Below are positions 63,979 through 64,000 of a stretch of 64,000 bases of DNA, piece after piece. Both the position numbers and the translations under genes were made by a program. Under the pieces are notes generated by a model. It saw only the letters and a program-made list of their open reading frames with translations. It made no database searches and was not told where the DNA came from. Each line of letters opens with the position of its first letter. Within the stretch, counting starts at the first letter, position 1. The DNA comes from Bacillus sp. FJAT-26390 (GTDB lineage Bacteria; Bacillota; Bacilli; Paenibacillales; Paenibacillaceae), in assembly GCF_001682865.1 (NCBI RefSeq), contig NZ_MAQX01000032.1, forward strand, positions 738,888-802,887. The letters are read 5' to 3'.

Positions 63979-64000
63979 GGTAGTACCTCCTCAATATCGT

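Noticed and set aside
1..64000. tRNA, rRNA, CRISPR arrays, prophage genes or riboswitches
   Set aside because: None was seen by reading. No cloverleaf-like run ending in CCA with a TTCRA loop, no regular direct repeat with unique spacers of CRISPR size, and no phage structural gene was found. A covariance-model scan would be the decisive test.

Overview
The window looks like chromosomal DNA of a Gram-positive, Paenibacillus-like soil or plant-associated Firmicute. The reasons are the mix of YesM/YesN-type two-component systems, LplB/LplC-type sugar permeases without their own ATPases, lipoprotein solute-binding proteins, a type II pantothenate kinase, a GlgC/GlgD pair, strong GGAGG ribosome sites with some GTG and TTG starts, and moderate GC content. 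This is inferred from gene content; no rRNA or tRNA gene was recognised.

Left part (1-31 kb). A secreted PHP-domain protein runs off the left edge. Next is an ABC-2 type exporter (ATPase and permease) behind a regulator that fuses a degenerate ABC-ATPase domain to a LytTR DNA-binding domain. Between regulator and exporter lie five copies of a 10-bp motif at an exact 21-bp period, just upstream of a TATAAT box. Then come an MFS transporter and a NodB deacetylase with an unusual C-terminal domain. A large minus-strand sugar-sensing and uptake cluster follows (6.5-15.7 kb): response regulator, histidine kinase, membrane-anchored sugar-binding protein, two solute-binding lipoproteins and two permeases. 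From 15.9 to 20.7 kb is a five-gene uptake operon (binding protein, two permeases, ATPase, alkaline-phosphatase-superfamily hydrolase) preceded by a Pho-box-like array, so phosphorus-ester or phosphonate scavenging is likely. An SRPBCC protein, a GH43-CBM6 glycosidase, a multidrug-type MFS pump and CoaW follow.

AT-rich island (about 26.1-30.3 kb). A truncated GNAT gene abuts a 5'-truncated gene of unknown function. Beyond them are small membrane or secreted proteins and a decayed IS3-family element. The island ends next to a DUF423 gene.

Right part (30.8-64 kb). This region is rich in sulfatases. One operon (38.5 to 32.2 kb, minus) encodes two Lpl-type permeases, a binding protein, a Gfo/Idh/MocA oxidoreductase and a sulfatase, divergent from a membrane-bound AraC regulator. 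A second unit has two permeases, a binding protein, another sulfatase and a divergent response regulator/kinase pair. After these come a chemoreceptor, glgC-glgD with a perfect CcpA cre site at the promoter, a Cache-GGDEF diguanylate cyclase, a third sulfatase with an SGNH hydrolase, a divergent MFS/LysR pair and a fourth sulfatase. All four sulfatases carry the Cys-type CxPxR motif and lack signal peptides. The most economical reading is that sulfated or decorated oligosaccharides are imported and desulfated inside the cell. The sulfatase-maturing enzyme and the sugar-ABC ATPase must be encoded elsewhere.
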